Of a DNA stretch of 64,000 nt, positions 1 through 8,755 are shown piece by piece. Under the pieces are notes generated by a model. It ran no database searches. It worked only from the letters and a program-made list of their open reading frames with translations, and was not told the origin of the DNA. Both the position numbers and the translations under genes were made by a program. Source of the stretch: Pseudovibrio sp. M1P-2-3 (GTDB lineage Bacteria > Pseudomonadota > Alphaproteobacteria > Rhizobiales > Stappiaceae). The stretch is from positions 2,067,001 to 2,131,000 of the forward strand of contig NZ_JARRCW010000001.1 of the NCBI RefSeq assembly GCF_031501865.1, written 5' to 3'. Within the stretch, counting starts at the first letter, position 1; every line of letters starts with the position of its first letter.

Positions 1-2
1 CC

Positions 3-467
3 AATCATCTGGGCCAATTGTATGCAAGTGAGGGCAGTGGATGCCATTGTGCTCGTGAAGTTGCTCTTTTGAGGGCGTTGACGGAAGCAGCACAAACGCG
101 GCTTACCTTCATAGCCGGTGCCAGAGATGATGCGCATCGCGACTTTTTTGAAACTGCTCGAAATCCAGTGCAGGTAAACAAAATTCGGAATTTAATAGAT
201 GAAGGTGCTGAGCGAGCCAGTTTTGTGTTTTCTGAAGCCCCTAGCTTTGACGGAGAGAGTTTTGAAGAGGATATCTCCTATCAGCTTTCGCAGCTTCGCG
301 TTGTAGGTATTGAGCAAGTCGCAACAGTCAATCTTGGTGGGGTTGTTGAGGGAATTGAGGTTGCACGTGTTGTTATTCCCGGTCTTGAAGGTCTGCACGA
401 TGCGCCCGGTTATGTTCCGGGTAAACGATTGAAGCTTTTTGAAACTTCCCAATCTGATGGCACTTAA
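3..467 (+). CDS. YcaO-domain protein, C-terminal part (start lies outside window)
   Basis: The frame is open to the left edge, so only the last ~154 residues are visible. The segment GCHCAREVALLRALTEAAQ followed by RLTFIAGARDD is the conserved C-terminal core of YcaO proteins, where the E and RDD residues belong to the ATP/Mg-binding fold. The tail ends with VARVVIPGLEG, also typical. YcaO enzymes activate peptide amide bonds with ATP to make azolines, or thioamides when paired with TfuA. The next gene is TfuA-like and overlaps this one by about 11 bp, so the two are almost certainly co-translated and act together. The peptide substrate is not visible; a precursor gene, if any, should lie to the left. 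The first in-window start-like codon (TTG at 18) is not the true start. Confidence 0.85.
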   Translation, partial: NHLGQLYASEGSGCHCAREVALLRALTEAAQTRLTFIAGARDDAHRDFFETARNPVQVNKIRNLIDEGAERASFVFSEAPSFDGESFEEDISYQLSQLRVVGIEQVATVNLGGVVEGIEVARVVIPGLEGLHDAPGYVPGKRLKLFETSQSDGT

Positions 468-1833
468 ATCTATGTCTACTGTTGTTTTTCTTGGCCCGAG
501 CCTTTCGCTTTCTGAAGCCAAAGATCAGTTACCTGCGACTTTTCTTCCCCCAGCTTCACAGGGCGATATTTACAGAGCTGTTAAGAAAGGTGCACGTCTG
601 ATTGGTATCGTGGATGGGTTTTTCGAACAGGTTCCTGCAGTCTGGCACAAAGAGATTCTCTGGGCAATGTCTCAGGGTGTGCATGTTTACGGCGCTTCGA
701 GCATGGGAGCGTTGCGGGCGGCTGAATTGGCTTGTTTTGGCATGGTTGGCATTGGTAAGGTTTTTCAGGCCTATTACGAAGCAAAGCTTGAAGATGATGA
801 TGAGGTTGCAATTACCCATGGGCCAGCAGAGCTGGGATACCCGAAGCTGTCTGAAGCTATGGTCAATATTCGGGCAACTCTCGATCGGGCTGAAAATGAA
901 CGGGTGATTTCGAAGATTTTTCGGGCGCAGTGTGAGGAAACGGCCAGGTCCTATCATTTTTCTTCGCGCAGTTATGAACGCTTGTTGTCAGCTTTGGAAG
1001 GGCAGGCCGATAATGATGAGATTGCGCGGCTTAGGGGCTGGTTGCCCCATGGTAAAGTAGATATTAAGCGCGAAGACGCTGTGGAGCTGCTCAAGGTTTT
1101 ATCTGAGCAACAGGCTCAGGCAACCAAACCCAAAGAGGTTTCATACTCCTTTGCGCACACAGATACATGGGAGAAACTCATTCGGCAGGTGGAAGCATCC
1201 GAAAGCTCCGAAGAGATTGATGATCTGCTGGATGAGTTGCGTCTTAATCCAAAGCGGTATGGCCAAATTATTGAGGGGGCCGTTGCCCGTGCTCTTGCAT
1301 TAAGGGAAGCAGATCGCACTGCACTGGCAGAGCAGCCGGAAAAATTTCAGTACAAGCTCCACTCCTTCTTCGTCAAACGCGACATTATTGAGGGTCCCGA
1401 CATTCAGAAGTGGTTGGAGCACAACAGGCTTGTTGCAGATGAGCTGATTTCTCTTATTAAGCGCGAGCAACGTATCGAAACCATAAGGGCTGGTTTGGAA
1501 CTTGAGATCAAAAAGTCCTTAGTAGATGTTTTGCGCTCTGCAGGGATATATGGTGATCTCCTTGAGAAAATTGCTGACAAGAATAGGTTGGTTTCAGCAG
1601 TTGATCTGGATATTTTTTTCGAAACTGAAGATAATCCTTCTGCGGACCAGCTTCTGAGCTGGCATTTTAATGAGCGCTTGGAGACCGGCCTTCCGGCGCA
1701 TCTGGACAGTCACATTACTGGTTTGGGCCTGAAGAGCCGAAGGGCTTTTCTCCAGACTCTGGCCAGAGATTATCTTTATGAGGCTGCGGTGTCTTCCATT
1801 CCTCAACTGGAAGGCAGTGAGGCGACTAACTGA
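457..1833 (+). CDS. TfuA-like protein
   Basis: About 458 residues. The N-terminal TfuA domain is clear: VVFLGPSLS, FLPPASQGDIY, an IDG-like VDGFFEQ, VWHKEIL, GASSMGALRAAEL and DDEVAITHGP. TfuA proteins partner YcaO enzymes; in methanogens the pair thioamidates methyl-coenzyme M reductase, and TfuA was named from trifolitoxin production in Rhizobium. The C-terminal ~240 residues are charged and probably helical, and I do not recognise a catalytic motif there. I chose the ATG at 457 (M-A-L-K), which overlaps the YcaO stop; ATG at 472 (M-S-T-V-V-F-L-G) is equally plausible because family members start close to the VVFLGPS strand. No clear Shine-Dalgarno precedes either, as expected for translational coupling. 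The 3' end overlaps the convergent NmrA-like gene by 31 bp. Confidence 0.85.
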   Translation: MALKSMSTVVFLGPSLSLSEAKDQLPATFLPPASQGDIYRAVKKGARLIGIVDGFFEQVPAVWHKEILWAMSQGVHVYGASSMGALRAAELACFGMVGIGKVFQAYYEAKLEDDDEVAITHGPAELGYPKLSEAMVNIRATLDRAENERVISKIFRAQCEETARSYHFSSRSYERLLSALEGQADNDEIARLRGWLPHGKVDIKREDAVELLKVLSEQQAQATKPKEVSYSFAHTDTWEKLIRQVEASESSEEIDDLLDELRLNPKRYGQIIEGAVARALALREADRTALAEQPEKFQYKLHSFFVKRDIIEGPDIQKWLEHNRLVADELISLIKREQRIETIRAGLELEIKKSLVDVLRSAGIYGDLLEKIADKNRLVSAVDLDIFFETEDNPSADQLLSWHFNERLETGLPAHLDSHITGLGLKSRRAFLQTLARDYLYEAAVSSIPQLEGSEATN

Positions 1834-2693
1834 GTGAGATGGTCTTCGATTGGCCGGGGGCGGAAGCCTAAAATCTTCTCGGCTTCTGTGTTGTCAACTT
1901 CGCAGCCATCTTTGACGCACACGTTCATCAAGCCGGAAAATGTTTGCATTACCGAGTCTCCAGATGAGAACATGATATCTAGTTGCTTCTGGGGCAAATC
2001 CTCCCGTTTCAACGTTCTACCCGCAAGGTTTTCGCAGCGCAAGATAATGTCTTCCTGACTAAGTGCCTCAGCGCCACCAATCTGAAGCGTGCGGTTTTTG
2101 ACTTCAGGAGCTTTCAGACTTGCGCCGATAGCTTCACATACATCATCAATAGAAATCCAGGAGATCTTGCCTTTCCCACCGCCAAACGTGAGCATTGCAT
2201 TGGTCTGCGGATTTATGCCGGTGGGTGCTGCCAGCCAGGATTCCTGAAAATGCGGGGCCTGAATGATGGTGTAATCCATTCCATAGGTACGTAAGGCAGC
2301 TTCGACGGCCCTTTTCGCGCTCTGGAGCGGAAATGTACCCTGAAATTCGGGAAAGGAAATATATAGGAAGTGGTTGACGCCGCTTTCTTGAGCAAGTGCG
2401 ACCAGATTCAGTTGTCCTTGCTGGTCAACGCTTTCAAAACTGTTGGTTTCGCTTGGCCGGGAGACAGATGTTGCGGTAGATACGACTGCAGCTACACCTT
2501 TGCAGGCAGATTTTACGGAGACTGGATCTTTCAGGTCCGCCACGACAATTTCAGCGCCAAGTTTTTTCAGCGTTTCAATGGTCTCTTGGCTGCTGCTGTT
2601 ACGCACCATTGCTCTGACCTGCAGACCTTTTTCCAGCAAATGCTTACAGGTTTTAGACCCGAGCACGCCAGTTGCTCCAACAACTAGGATCAT
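1803..2693 (-). CDS. NmrA-like / atypical short-chain NAD(P)-binding protein
   Basis: 296 residues. The N-terminus MILVVGATGVLGSKT is a Rossmann GxxGxxG dinucleotide site, followed by RAMVRN with an arginine placed to favour NADP(H). The middle reads YISF where classical SDR enzymes have YxxxK, so it fits the NmrA/HSCARG group (PF05368) of redox sensors and quinone or ether reductases rather than a classical dehydrogenase. A strong Shine-Dalgarno (AGGGGGAA on the minus strand, near 2698-2705) supports the ATG at 2693. It is convergent to the TfuA gene with a 31-bp tail overlap, so it is probably a separate transcript. Substrate unknown. Confidence 0.8.
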   Translation of the reverse strand: MILVVGATGVLGSKTCKHLLEKGLQVRAMVRNSSSQETIETLKKLGAEIVVADLKDPVSVKSACKGVAAVVSTATSVSRPSETNSFESVDQQGQLNLVALAQESGVNHFLYISFPEFQGTFPLQSAKRAVEAALRTYGMDYTIIQAPHFQESWLAAPTGINPQTNAMLTFGGGKGKISWISIDDVCEAIGASLKAPEVKNRTLQIGGAEALSQEDIILRCENLAGRTLKREDLPQKQLDIMFSSGDSVMQTFSGLMNVCVKDGCEVDNTEAEKILGFRPRPIEDHLTQLVASLPSS

Positions 2694-2738
2694 TTGATTC
2701 CCCCTAAATATGTATAAGGAAAAACAGTAGCATGTATT

Positions 2739-5700
2739 CTAAAGGAAACCTAAGGTTTCGGCTTGAAGTAATGCTTCTTTTGCGCTGATGAATACTTTGC
2801 GGTCATCTTTTGTGGTAAAGCCCGTTATGATGCCGCTCAAAGCAACGTCGATTTGATCTGGAAGCCAAAGCTGCACTTTATGGCGTAATATTTTGGCGCA
2901 ATTACACAGTTTTTCAAGGTCTCGGGCATCAAAAGCAATTTTCAGTTCAGTCAAAACCGCGGTCCATTTCATGGAATAATCAAAGGGCAGGGTTGCCCAA
3001 ATCTCCCTAGCTTTGCGGGTTTGTACGCTGGCTAAGTCAACGTTCCCCCGTTTCAGGTAAACCCATCCCAAACTTGCATGGGCGATACCAATATAATCTG
3101 TCATTTTAGCTTTTACGGCTGATTTCAGAAGCTTGTGGGCTAAGATTTCCGTTTTATCTATGTTTCCCATCCGCCGCATCAGGATGACGTAGTAACATAG
3201 CGTTCGGACCTCGCCGCTGGTGTCGCCAATCTGTTTGGTTTGTTCCAGCGCTTTCAAAAGTACTTGTTTTGCTTCTGTGAGTTTTCCAGCAAACAGCAAA
3301 AGGAACCCTAGTTCAAACTGGGCAAAGGAAGCCTCAAATTCCATGTCGGCGTCGACAGCGGCTTTCAACAATTGGCGGCCGAGTTTCACAGTCACATGTT
3401 TGACGCGATAACGATCACGGCGCAGATCTCTGAATATCTGTGTCAGGTAAAACTGGTAGAGATGGCGTGGTGTTCCTCTTTCTTTTATCAGCGCTTGTGT
3501 CTCTGAAATTTCGATGCCCATCAAGTGTGAGTTTGCTGCCCAGTAGTGGGTCCATAGGCGCCCCAGCTTAACCTCAATAAGTTCATCGCCCCATGCGCAG
3601 GAAGGGGCTGGATCAGAGTTCAGGAGGCGTTCAGCTTCGCTATAGGCCGCCAATGCCTCTTTATGTCTGTGTTCTGTTTCAAATGTTTTGCCCAGTAGTC
3701 TGTTAAGCCGGGCTTTAGTGATGAAATCGCCTGGCTTTTGATCAAGGGCCTGGCGCAAAGCGTTACGGGCCGGCTCGTAATCACGTTTGAGTGAATGCAG
3801 GGCCGCCAGTGCTTCATTGGCGGTAATGGTTTCCCTGTCCCAATGGGCTTTGCGCTCTGGCTGTTGCCGCCGGGCCTTTTGGGTTTCCAGAAGAGCCCTT
3901 TGATTGAGTTGGAGTGCTTCTTCAATCGCATGATGGCGGTGTGCTTGATCTGCGGCCAGGCGCAGATGCTGCGCGGCTTTGTCAGGAACCTGTGCGCATG
4001 CCCAATGGTGCCCCAGGCGGACATTATTTGATTGCTGTCCTTTTGCATCATTACGCAGCTTGTCAAGCTGTCGTGCAATTTTGCTGTGCAGCTCACGTTG
4101 GCGCTCTGATGTGAGCTGGGCTTCTGCCACTTCCCGTATTTTATCGTGGAGGAAGCGGAAGCCGTCCTTATCGTCAGTCTCAAGTATCTGGCGCTCAACG
4201 AGCTCGTCGATGACCTGCCCTACTGTTTCTTCAGTCAGACCCTTAACAGAGGCAATGAGGTCAGTCTCGAAGTGGCGACCAATCAATGCGGCACAGTCAA
4301 CCACTTTGCGTGCGATTGGTTTTAGCCGGGCCAGACGCAGTTCAATAAGATCGCTGATTGTATCCGGCAGCAGTAAGCTTTCATAATTGGTGAACTCAAA
4401 AAGAGCCTGATCTGCAAATGCCCATTTGCCGGTCTGGTCCCGGCATAGTACGCGCTCTGTTATGGCTGTGCGTAGATACTCGGCAATAAAGAAAGGGTTT
4501 CCATTGCTGCGCTCGAAGAGAAACTCTGCGAAGGTATGGGGGAGCTGGCTGACGGTCAGCATGCCACTTGCCAGTTTCTTAATATCGCGGATATCCATTC
4601 GCGCCAACGAGACTTCCTTGACGTTGTCAGCTGATAAAATGCCATTAATTTCCTGTGTTCTTTCTTCAGAGCGCATGGTTCCAAGCAGGAGGACGGGGGC
4701 ATCATCCAAACCATATTCTGAAAGGTACTTTATGAACGCCAGTGTAAGTCCATCCGCCCATTGCAAGTCATCCAGAATCACCAGTAAGGGGCAAATTTTA
4801 GAGTAGGCGGCAAGAACACTGCGCAAGGCTTCAAACAGGCGTGTAATGGCCTGTTCCTGTTCCAGCTTAGGCGGGGCTGGCAACAGCTGCGTCCAAGGAA
4901 GCTCCTTGATGCTGCTTGAATATTCACAGAGCACTGCTGCATGCTTGCCACACAGGGTTTGGAAACTTGCCTCTCCACCTTCCATACAATTGTCAGCGAC
5001 CTGATCCAATAATTGCAAGAACGGATAGAGCGGTTGGCTGATAGGTTTTGATTGCGCGTTGTCACCACCCTTTGCTGCGCACTCACAGCAGACAACCTCC
5101 ATACCTGACCGTTGGGCTTTTTTGGCCATTTCGGAGCCCAAACGTGTTTTACCCAGCCCGCTTTCGCCCATAACAACAAGGATTTGGCCCGCGCCTTTTT
5201 TGACACGTCTCAGGTGGCTTTCAATGTCCGTACTTACTCTGGCGTTCTCGATGAAGGAAGCACGGTACAGATAGGCGCGCGCAGACGGAATAGCACTTGG
5301 CCACTGGGGCCTTTGAGTGCCCAGATCCTCAAGGGCTTGCAGAACTGTTTCTGCGTAACCTATGCGCCTATTTACTTCTTTAGCCAAGAGCGCCATGATT
5401 AAGTCATCAAGTGCTTTTGGAACACCGTGAACAAGATTGGAAGGCTTAAGAGGGATACGCTCAAGGTGAGCGTGAAAGATCTGGGCGCGTGAACCACTAA
5501 AAGGCTTTAAGCTTGTCACGAGCTCATATAAAATGCATCCAAGGCTATACAAGTCACAACGCGCATCAAGCGTTTCATTTCGAATTTGTTCCGGGGCCAT
5601 AAAGTGAGGCGATCCGCTAACGACCTGAGCGTTTTCTATAACTTCCCGGCCTATTGTGCCACGTACCTGAGTGACAAGTCCGAAATCCACCAGGACAGGT

Positions 5701-6293
5701 AACTTGTTTTTCAATATGAAGACGTTATCGGGTTTAAGGTCTCGGTGAATGATACCAAGACCGTGCACATAGGCGAGCACTTCACAAATACCGTAGATCA
5801 GTGTCAGTATGTCATCCAGTTGACCGGCGGCAGCCTGATTGCGGATGTCTATCATCTCTTCATTGTCATTATAGTTTATGTTGTCGGAGAGTATGATGTC
5901 TTCAAGACTGATCTGTGTTGCTTCCGGACTGTAATCTGCCCTTAGGGAGATTTGATTTGTGGGAGTGGTTCTAGAACCGTGCTGGTGAGACCAAATCTGA
6001 ACTATTGTGTTGGCAAGCGTTGGCTCCGTCAGTCTTTCCATTGCATACCAGGGAAGCCCCTCGGAAATGCCATGTTCTATAACCTGAATAACACCGGGGT
6101 GTTTAAGCTTTGCAAGGGATCTGATTTCACGGCGCAGCTGGTTTAATTTGGAGACGTCGCTTTTTGTCGCTACTTTTATGGCAACTTGTTTGTCAGTGAG
6201 TGCGTGTTTCGCGGCGAATACAACACCCATACTACCTTGGCCTATCGGTTTGATAATTTTGTACGGGCCTAACTGTTTACCAATCTTTTTCAT
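2739..6293 (-). CDS. Serine/threonine protein kinase with AAA ATPase and TPR-like regions
   Basis: 1,184 residues in three parts. (1) Kinase domain, about residues 11-320: glycine loop GQGSMGVVFA (18-27), VAIK lysine at 40, catalytic loop HRDLKPDN near 184, DFG, and APEQ. All catalytic residues are present. (2) AAA_16-type ATPase: Walker A GESGLGKT near 375 and a Walker B-like LLVILDDLQWAD near 505. (3) The remaining ~550 residues are helical and alanine/leucine-rich with TPR-like repeats. This kinase-AAA-TPR plan is shared with large signalling proteins that often end in a cyclase or histidine kinase; no such output domain is seen, so output is likely phosphorylation or protein interaction. 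There is no transmembrane segment, so it is cytoplasmic. It lies 45 bp downstream of the NmrA-like gene start on the same strand, so the two may be co-transcribed. Start ATG at 6293 has no strong ribosome-binding site. Confidence 0.88.
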   Translation of the reverse strand: MKKIGKQLGPYKIIKPIGQGSMGVVFAAKHALTDKQVAIKVATKSDVSKLNQLRREIRSLAKLKHPGVIQVIEHGISEGLPWYAMERLTEPTLANTIVQIWSHQHGSRTTPTNQISLRADYSPEATQISLEDIILSDNINYNDNEEMIDIRNQAAAGQLDDILTLIYGICEVLAYVHGLGIIHRDLKPDNVFILKNKLPVLVDFGLVTQVRGTIGREVIENAQVVSGSPHFMAPEQIRNETLDARCDLYSLGCILYELVTSLKPFSGSRAQIFHAHLERIPLKPSNLVHGVPKALDDLIMALLAKEVNRRIGYAETVLQALEDLGTQRPQWPSAIPSARAYLYRASFIENARVSTDIESHLRRVKKGAGQILVVMGESGLGKTRLGSEMAKKAQRSGMEVVCCECAAKGGDNAQSKPISQPLYPFLQLLDQVADNCMEGGEASFQTLCGKHAAVLCEYSSSIKELPWTQLLPAPPKLEQEQAITRLFEALRSVLAAYSKICPLLVILDDLQWADGLTLAFIKYLSEYGLDDAPVLLLGTMRSEERTQEINGILSADNVKEVSLARMDIRDIKKLASGMLTVSQLPHTFAEFLFERSNGNPFFIAEYLRTAITERVLCRDQTGKWAFADQALFEFTNYESLLLPDTISDLIELRLARLKPIARKVVDCAALIGRHFETDLIASVKGLTEETVGQVIDELVERQILETDDKDGFRFLHDKIREVAEAQLTSERQRELHSKIARQLDKLRNDAKGQQSNNVRLGHHWACAQVPDKAAQHLRLAADQAHRHHAIEEALQLNQRALLETQKARRQQPERKAHWDRETITANEALAALHSLKRDYEPARNALRQALDQKPGDFITKARLNRLLGKTFETEHRHKEALAAYSEAERLLNSDPAPSCAWGDELIEVKLGRLWTHYWAANSHLMGIEISETQALIKERGTPRHLYQFYLTQIFRDLRRDRYRVKHVTVKLGRQLLKAAVDADMEFEASFAQFELGFLLLFAGKLTEAKQVLLKALEQTKQIGDTSGEVRTLCYYVILMRRMGNIDKTEILAHKLLKSAVKAKMTDYIGIAHASLGWVYLKRGNVDLASVQTRKAREIWATLPFDYSMKWTAVLTELKIAFDARDLEKLCNCAKILRHKVQLWLPDQIDVALSGIITGFTTKDDRKVFISAKEALLQAETLGFL

Positions 6294-6978
6294 CTAAATG
6301 TCTATTAATAAGAATCAAATGTAATATGAGAACCGATAGATTCTACCGTGAAATATAACGATTCTGCTTCAGTAAAAACTTAGCTTAACGTTTTTATGTA
6401 TTTCTTTGAAGTGAGCTTGAAGGGTAGTAATGCTCGTGCGTTAACCCTATTAAACTTGACAGTTTGCGCGAGCTCATAGGTAATGGCTGCAGGTTCTCTG
6501 CTAGCCTCCGGCCCCATAAATAGAAAATTTTGCGTCCCAGTGTCACAGGCTTGACAGCACACTTCAGCGCTGCTGCTCTGCGCCTTGCAGAGCTACGCGC
6601 AAAATGCAGATTTTATCTTTACGGGAGTTGTGTTTTCGTGTCTTGCTTTTGATATCCTTGACTGTCTTCGCAGCTGCTGCGCTTGTGGTCCTTGGATCTT
6701 GCTCTTCGGTCACTCCTGTCATTGTGATCAAGGGCTAAAACTATACCTTAATTAATCTGCTCGATCTGTTCATATAGCTTTGATTGGGACCAAAATGATG
6801 TTTATGTAAAAATCTCCCATATTATAGTAAAGCAAACGAGGGTTTTCTTTACTCAAGGGTGCTCTCTTCCGTACGCTTGAGTTTTTGCACTTTCTCAAGT
6901 TAAATTACTCGGTAAGGGAAACTAGGTTTCAAAACCACCTCTACTACCGGGTTACTTAACTCCCCTGCGAGGCCTTCA
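6294..6978. other. 685-bp intergenic region between kinase and serine recombinase
   Basis: The left ~120 bp are AT-rich and should hold the kinase promoter on the minus strand. A 44-codon plus-strand ORF (6604-6738) is listed separately. The last ~180 bp before the recombinase contain a CTCAAG...CTTGAG imperfect dyad near 6855-6885 and several short A/T-rich inverted pieces. This is the expected place for a recombination (res-like) site, but no known res consensus could be matched. Confidence 0.4.
6604..6738 (+). CDS. Possible small lipoprotein or membrane peptide
   Basis: 44 codons, ATG to TAA. The peptide has a basic start (R7, R12), a hydrophobic stretch FRVLLLISLTVFAAAALVV and then LGSC followed by SS, which resembles a lipobox with a cysteine near residue 32. 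Only about 12 residues would remain after processing, similar in scale to entericidin-like peptides, though there is no sequence match to them. No good Shine-Dalgarno precedes the ATG. It could be a chance ORF; the case rests only on the lipobox-like pattern. Confidence 0.3.
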   Translation: MQILSLRELCFRVLLLISLTVFAAAALVVLGSCSSVTPVIVIKG

Positions 6979-7530
6979 ATGAAGATCGGCTATGCTCGTG
7001 TTTCAACCCTCGATCAGAACTCCTTGCTGCAAGAAGACGCGTTAAGTGCTGCTGGCTGTGAGAGGGTCTTTATTGACCATGTGAGTGGGTCTGTTGCTGC
7101 GCGTCCGAATTTGAGTAAAGCCAAAGAGCTTCTGCGTGAGGGAGATACCCTCGTGGTGTGGCGGTTGGATCGATTGGGTCGCTCCCTAAAGGACCTTATT
7201 GAATGGGCAGTTTGGCTCGAAGAGCGCAAAGTAGCCCTACAGAGTATACAGGAGGTCATTGATACTTCTACACCAACTGGCAAACTAACGTTCCACCTTT
7301 TTGGCGCTCTGGCTGAATTTGAACGTAATCTCATTCGAGAGCGCACTCAAGCAGGCCTTAAAGCCGCGCGGGCGAGAGGGCGTGTAGGTGGAAGGCCAAA
7401 AGCGCTTGATCCAGATACGCGCCGTCTTGCCGTACATCTTTACAAGGAAGGCAAAACACCAATAGCGAAGATTTGCAAGATGATGGGCATATCCAAGCCT
7501 ACCTTATATTCTTATGTAAAAAGCGAGTGA
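6979..7530 (+). CDS. Serine recombinase, resolvase/invertase family
   Basis: 183 residues, the normal length for the small resolvase/invertase family. The N-terminus MKIGYARVST carries the catalytic serine at residue 9. RLDRLGRSLKDL (about 61-72) and EFERNLIRERTQAGL supply the conserved arginines and the E-helix. The C-terminal ~45 residues (GRPKAL... to YSYVKSE) form a helix-turn-helix DNA-binding domain. GAGG 5-8 bp upstream of the ATG at 6979 serves as ribosome-binding site. It looks intact. Invertible segment or transposon cannot be told from the sequence; no Tn3 transposase is in the window. Confidence 0.9.
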   Translation: MKIGYARVSTLDQNSLLQEDALSAAGCERVFIDHVSGSVAARPNLSKAKELLREGDTLVVWRLDRLGRSLKDLIEWAVWLEERKVALQSIQEVIDTSTPTGKLTFHLFGALAEFERNLIRERTQAGLKAARARGRVGGRPKALDPDTRRLAVHLYKEGKTPIAKICKMMGISKPTLYSYVKSE

Positions 7531-7697
7531 GTTCTCCACTTTTTCCCGTTGATATGCCTTTCGGGCATAACATCAATATAGATCACTGCTATCGCCCCTT
7601 CTCTCCCATACACAATGTGTGGACCTCACTTACTCATCAGCAGTTAAGTCTCCCATAGCCCTCGAAAAAATCATATCAGACAGGCCTATTTCTAAAC

Positions 7698-8687
7698 CTA
7701 TATGTTTAGTCCCACGATGAGATGGTGTGGTTGTTTCATAAATCTGTCCGGCTCTTTTGTCCATTGCTTGGTGATGTACTCAAAGGGCGTTTGTCCTTTG
7801 AGAGCCTTGAGGCGCTTGGCAAAGTTATAAGCCTGTATGAACGTTTCCAGATGAGTGCGTAGTTCGCTGTGTGTCTGATAATAATAGCGCCGGACAGTGG
7901 CCTCTTTGAGGGTGCGGTTCATGCGTTCGACTTGGCCATTCGTCCAGGGGTGAGCTGGTTTTGTGAGCCGGTGATCGATATGGTTTTGGGCGCAAGCCAG
8001 AACAAAGCCATGGCAGCGAAATGGCTGGCCAGTAGCGAGCATATGCGTAATGTCCTTAGCGTTCCAGCTGTCGCCTTTGGGATCGGTGAAATGGGTGCCG
8101 TTGTCTGTTAGAACGGTGTGGATTTTATAGGGAACCACCTTGATGAGGCTACGTAGAAAGTCGCCAGCAATCCTTCTGGTCGCTTTTTCATGCAGCTGCA
8201 TAAAGGTAAATTTAGATGTGCGATCAATGGCCACAAACAGATACAGTTTGCCTTCTGCAGTTCGGACTTCCGCGATATCTATGTGAAAATAGCCGATCGG
8301 ATAAGCTTTGAAACGTTTCTTCACCTTGTCCTTATCTGGAGCTGGAAGACGCGAGATTCCGTGACGCTGGAACAAGCGGTGAAGGGAGGACCGGCTCAGA
8401 TGCGGGATTTCATCCTGCAGAGCATAAAGGCAGTCATCAAGCGGTAACAAAGAGTGCTTGCGAAAAGCGACACACGCAGCCTCTTCAGCCAGAGTGAGGA
8501 CTGTAGAGCGCGGATTTTCCCGTCCCATGGGTTGATCTTCTACGCTGGTCCGTTTCTTCCATTTCATCACCGTTTTAGGGTTGATGTTATAACGGATGCT
8601 TAATTCCTTGATTGTCGCATCCGATTTTTGGATGGCCGATCGAACCGCGTGAGTAGTCGTGGCGCTGCCGTGCAATACCTGTCCCAT
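7698..8687 (-). CDS. IS481-family transposase
   Basis: 329 residues. An N-terminal helix-turn-helix (HGSATTTHAVRSAIQ, then YNINPKTVMKWKKR) is followed by a DDE integrase core: the first Asp in FHIDIAEV, the second in VLTDNGTHF, and the Glu in NGQVERMNRTLKEA. The C-terminus ends in FEYITKQW and a short tail. It fills almost the whole element. The TAG stop (minus strand of 7698-7700) lies outside the left inverted repeat, in the duplicated target, so the last codon(s) and stop are supplied by host DNA. The frame is intact. Confidence 0.92.
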   Translation of the reverse strand: MGQVLHGSATTTHAVRSAIQKSDATIKELSIRYNINPKTVMKWKKRTSVEDQPMGRENPRSTVLTLAEEAACVAFRKHSLLPLDDCLYALQDEIPHLSRSSLHRLFQRHGISRLPAPDKDKVKKRFKAYPIGYFHIDIAEVRTAEGKLYLFVAIDRTSKFTFMQLHEKATRRIAGDFLRSLIKVVPYKIHTVLTDNGTHFTDPKGDSWNAKDITHMLATGQPFRCHGFVLACAQNHIDHRLTKPAHPWTNGQVERMNRTLKEATVRRYYYQTHSELRTHLETFIQAYNFAKRLKALKGQTPFEYITKQWTKEPDRFMKQPHHLIVGLNI

Positions 8688-8749
8688 AGCCCCTCCTTAC
8701 AAGATGGCGTCAATAATAAACTGATTCCATCTCCTTGCGGGACTATACA
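7703..8749 (-). mobile_element. Complete IS481-family insertion sequence
   Basis: The ends form an imperfect inverted repeat: left TGTTTAGTCCCACGATGAG, right (reverse complement) TGTATAGTCCCGCAAGGAG, both continuing into ATGG. Direct repeats CCTATA flank it at 7697-7702 and 8750-8755, a clean 6-bp target duplication. Size 1,047 bp. Intact ends, intact transposase and perfect target duplication suggest a recent insertion. Confidence 0.9.
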
Positions 8750-8755
8750 CCTATA

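Noticed and set aside
3620-4198. 192-codon minus-strand ORF inside the kinase gene
   Set aside because: It is an alternative frame of the same strand within a clear TPR-like coding region.
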